Shown here: in pieces, positions 62,201 to 64,000 of the stretch
Layout: each line of letters starts with the position of its first letter
Numbering within the stretch: the first letter of the stretch is position 1
Origin: Zopfochytrium polystomum
Taxonomy: Eukaryota > Chytridiomycota > Chytridiomycetes > Chytridiales > Chytridiaceae
NCBI GenBank assembly: GCA_025765615.1
Contig: JAIVFJ010000230.1
Span: 32,620-96,619 of the forward strand
DNA length: 64,000 bases
Reading direction: 5' to 3'
Translations under genes and position numbers: made by a program
The notes under the pieces: generated by a model
The model's database searches: none
Seen by the model: the letters and a program-made list of their open reading frames with translations, nothing else
Told to the model about the DNA's origin: nothing

Positions 62201-64000
62201 CTTTACTTGCCGAATGAGCCAACCGATACGCCAGGGCCGCGGTCTTCAGGAGCGCCGCCGTTGCCGCCCCCAGCGCCGGAAAGGACTCGCTTTCCAAGAC
62301 CTTTCTTGATCGACAGGCTCTCAGAGTACGACGCAATGACTTCAATGTGCTTGAGCTCAGCAGCCACGGCAGTCAGCTTGGCCTTCACTTCCGCGACCAA
62401 CTTCTTCGGGCCCTTGATGACAATAGTGTTTGGTTCGATGGCAGCGGCTTTTTTAGGGGCAGCTTCGTCCTTCTCCTTTGACGCCGCGGTGGGGAACCGG
62501 ACGGAAACATCGTTCGCGTGCGGTCCCAAGAGCTCCTTCAGCTTGTCGCCGCCTGAACCAATGAGGCGACCGTGGTATTTCGAAGGAACCGGCACTGTTT
62601 CGCTAACGAAGTCCGCTTGAGCCGTCACAATGGCGAGGATATCTTCTCGCAATTTGGCGACAAATGCCTGAGCCTCGGTAAGGCTAGCGTCCGCGGGCGA
62701 TGGGCCCTTTTTCGGGGCTTTGGCATTGGGAGCCGCACCGAGTCCTGCTGATACCCGTTTAACGACAACGACGATCGAGTCTTTCTCCCGGTCCTGGTCG
62801 GGAACGATCAAGTCAACCAGTCGGCCTTCGAAGCTGGGTGTCGCCTTGAGTTTTCCAATGTTCTGGCCGCCCTTTCCGACCACAAACTTGTGCAGCTCGT
62901 GAGGAATTTCGATTTCGCCAATGTAGAGCGTGCTACCCAGCTCTTTCACGAGGGCAATCAGTGCAGTGCGTCCGTTCTTGACACCTTCGCTCTCTTTCCT
63001 TGGACTTCGACAAGATTGCTTGGGTTGTCGTCGGTAGCAAGTTTATGCAGCTGACGCTGTTGTCCGTTTCAATCTTTCGGACCTCAGTGCGTTCCTTCGA
63101 GAACAAAAACCTCAAGAAAAGCGCAACATCGGTCGACTTGGGAAGAAGAGGAGCTATGTCGACTTCCTCCAGCGTGATCGCGTTCGCCTATCTTTGGTGA
63201 TGAGCTTCAAAGGCATACATGTTCAATGCCTCACCTTCTGGAAAATGATGCCGAGTGCGGCCGACAGTTTGCTTGCAGGGCCAAGAATGCGGACTTCCTC
63301 ACTCGGGTCGTCAGCAGCTGGAACTTCAACGGAACATCCGGACTCTTGAAGAATTTCCTGCATCGCAGCACCTTTGGGGCCAATGAGGAATCGCTGCTGC
63401 TTTTTCTTAATCGTAACTGTGGCATTCTGCAAAGCTCTGCTGCACGTGGAGTGAGAAACCTATAGTTCTTTCTGACAACAGAGCGACTCCCGCTTACCAG
63501 CTCTTCCAAGTGCGATTTTACTTTTTCTTCCACCGCGCGAACAGCTTCCTTCGAGCCAACGATTGAGATTTCGTCCAAATTCCTGTCAGCCTTGGCTCCG
63601 TGATTGGTCCCATGGGAGGAATGTGAATGCGAGTGTTTGTCTCGAGCTGGAGTGCCTCGACGTTGGTGCCGTGCGCGCCCGCAATGTGGGGTGGTACTGG
63701 CGCGGTACTGGCACACGAAGGGTGACTTTGCTCGTCTGCACGTCCCTCCCGTCAGAAATAATCTGAAAGACAACCTCTGCATCAACTCACCCTTTTCGTG
63801 ATCAGGGACTCGATCTCCTCCTTTGCGATTTTGGCACCTTCAAAGTCTCCGGTGATGGTGATTTCCTGCTTTCGTCGAGTCAGGCTCGTAATCCGCAGAG
63901 GCGTTCACTGGTTCTTCAGTTTGGGTACGTCAATTTTGCATCCGGTGCGGGCGGTCAAGTCTTTGAGATTCTTTCCGCCTGAACCGAAGAGGTGCGGACG
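59214..64000 (-). CDS. Multi-KH-domain RNA-binding protein, vigilin/Scp160-type (5' end beyond the window)
   Basis: At least ten KH GxxG loops are visible along the minus strand: FGSGGKNL, IAGAHGTN, IGPKGAAM, VGKGGQNI, IGSGGDKL, IGKEGKGV, VGAQGSKI, IGPAGTRI, LGRGGDSV and IGKAGATI, plus degenerate units. This is the repeat architecture of vigilin/Scp160, a polysome- and ER-associated RNA-binding protein. The tail (61268-59214) ends with Ala-rich and Lys-rich stretches (KKKKKKNKKKK). The clean 3' part has exons 61268-59214, 61566-61336 and one ending at 61645. The intron 61335-61269 uses a GC donor (GCAAGT). An intron 62206-62142 joins SFGK to AAINSLRVDIE. Between about 62.0 and 63.9 kb the frame breaks repeatedly by single bases while the protein sense continues in adjacent frames. 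The start codon lies beyond the right edge. Confidence 0.88.

Overview
The window looks like nuclear DNA of an early-diverging, probably zoosporic (chytrid-like) fungus; this is inference. Genes are split by short GT-AG introns (about 50 to 240 bp). Coding exons are GC-rich with long Ala/Gly/Ser/Pro and Gln runs, while intergenic DNA is AT-richer and full of microsatellites. The gene set mixes fungal families (ADP1-like ABCG transporter, GH18 chitinase-like enzyme, IRC20/SHPRH-type helicase, Scp160/vigilin-type KH protein) with channel families (CNG/HCN-like channel, Kv T1 domain) that are common in flagellated fungi. There is no operon structure, no rRNA or tRNA, and no CRISPR array.

Layout. 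1-10.2 kb: a small polytopic membrane protein (+), a GPI-type GH1 beta-glucosidase (-) and a large ABCG transporter (-). 10.7-12.7 kb: a segment bounded by about 170-bp inverted repeats that carries a decayed Kv-channel T1-domain gene. 13.6-24.4 kb: a 1,518-residue low-complexity protein (+), a cyclic-nucleotide-gated-type channel with a non-GYG pore (+), and a paralog of the first membrane protein (-). 24.4-33.2 kb: long non-coding stretches around a bZIP factor (+) and an ankyrin pseudogene (-). 33.2-41.1 kb: an HSL-type esterase (+) and an SHPRH/IRC20-type SNF2-RING protein (+). 41.1-48 kb: a second ankyrin relic, a membrane-anchored GH18 protein (+) and an unknown single-exon protein (-) whose 3' end contains a perfect 13-bp hairpin. 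48.9-55.4 kb: an unknown Ala-rich protein (+), then a divergent, head-to-head pair of paralogs for a small signal-peptide-bearing protein with identical intron positions. 55.4-59.2 kb: repeat-derived, low-GC DNA with a possible retroelement RNase H relic and a 40-bp A run. 59.2-64 kb: a multi-KH protein (-) running off the right edge.

Functional links are loose. The GH1 and GH18 enzymes both carry membrane attachment signals and fit cell-wall or surface glycan processing. The esterase, ABCG protein and channels are membrane proteins. The SNF2-RING protein, the bZIP factor and the KH protein are nuclear or RNA-level regulators. Exon models were built by hand from splice consensus, reading frame and family alignment from memory. 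Exact junctions in the two paralogous membrane proteins, in part of the ABC gene and in the 49-51 kb gene are tentative. Clustered single-base frame breaks at 62.0-63.9 kb, and one near 7.2 kb, suggest either sequence errors or gene decay.
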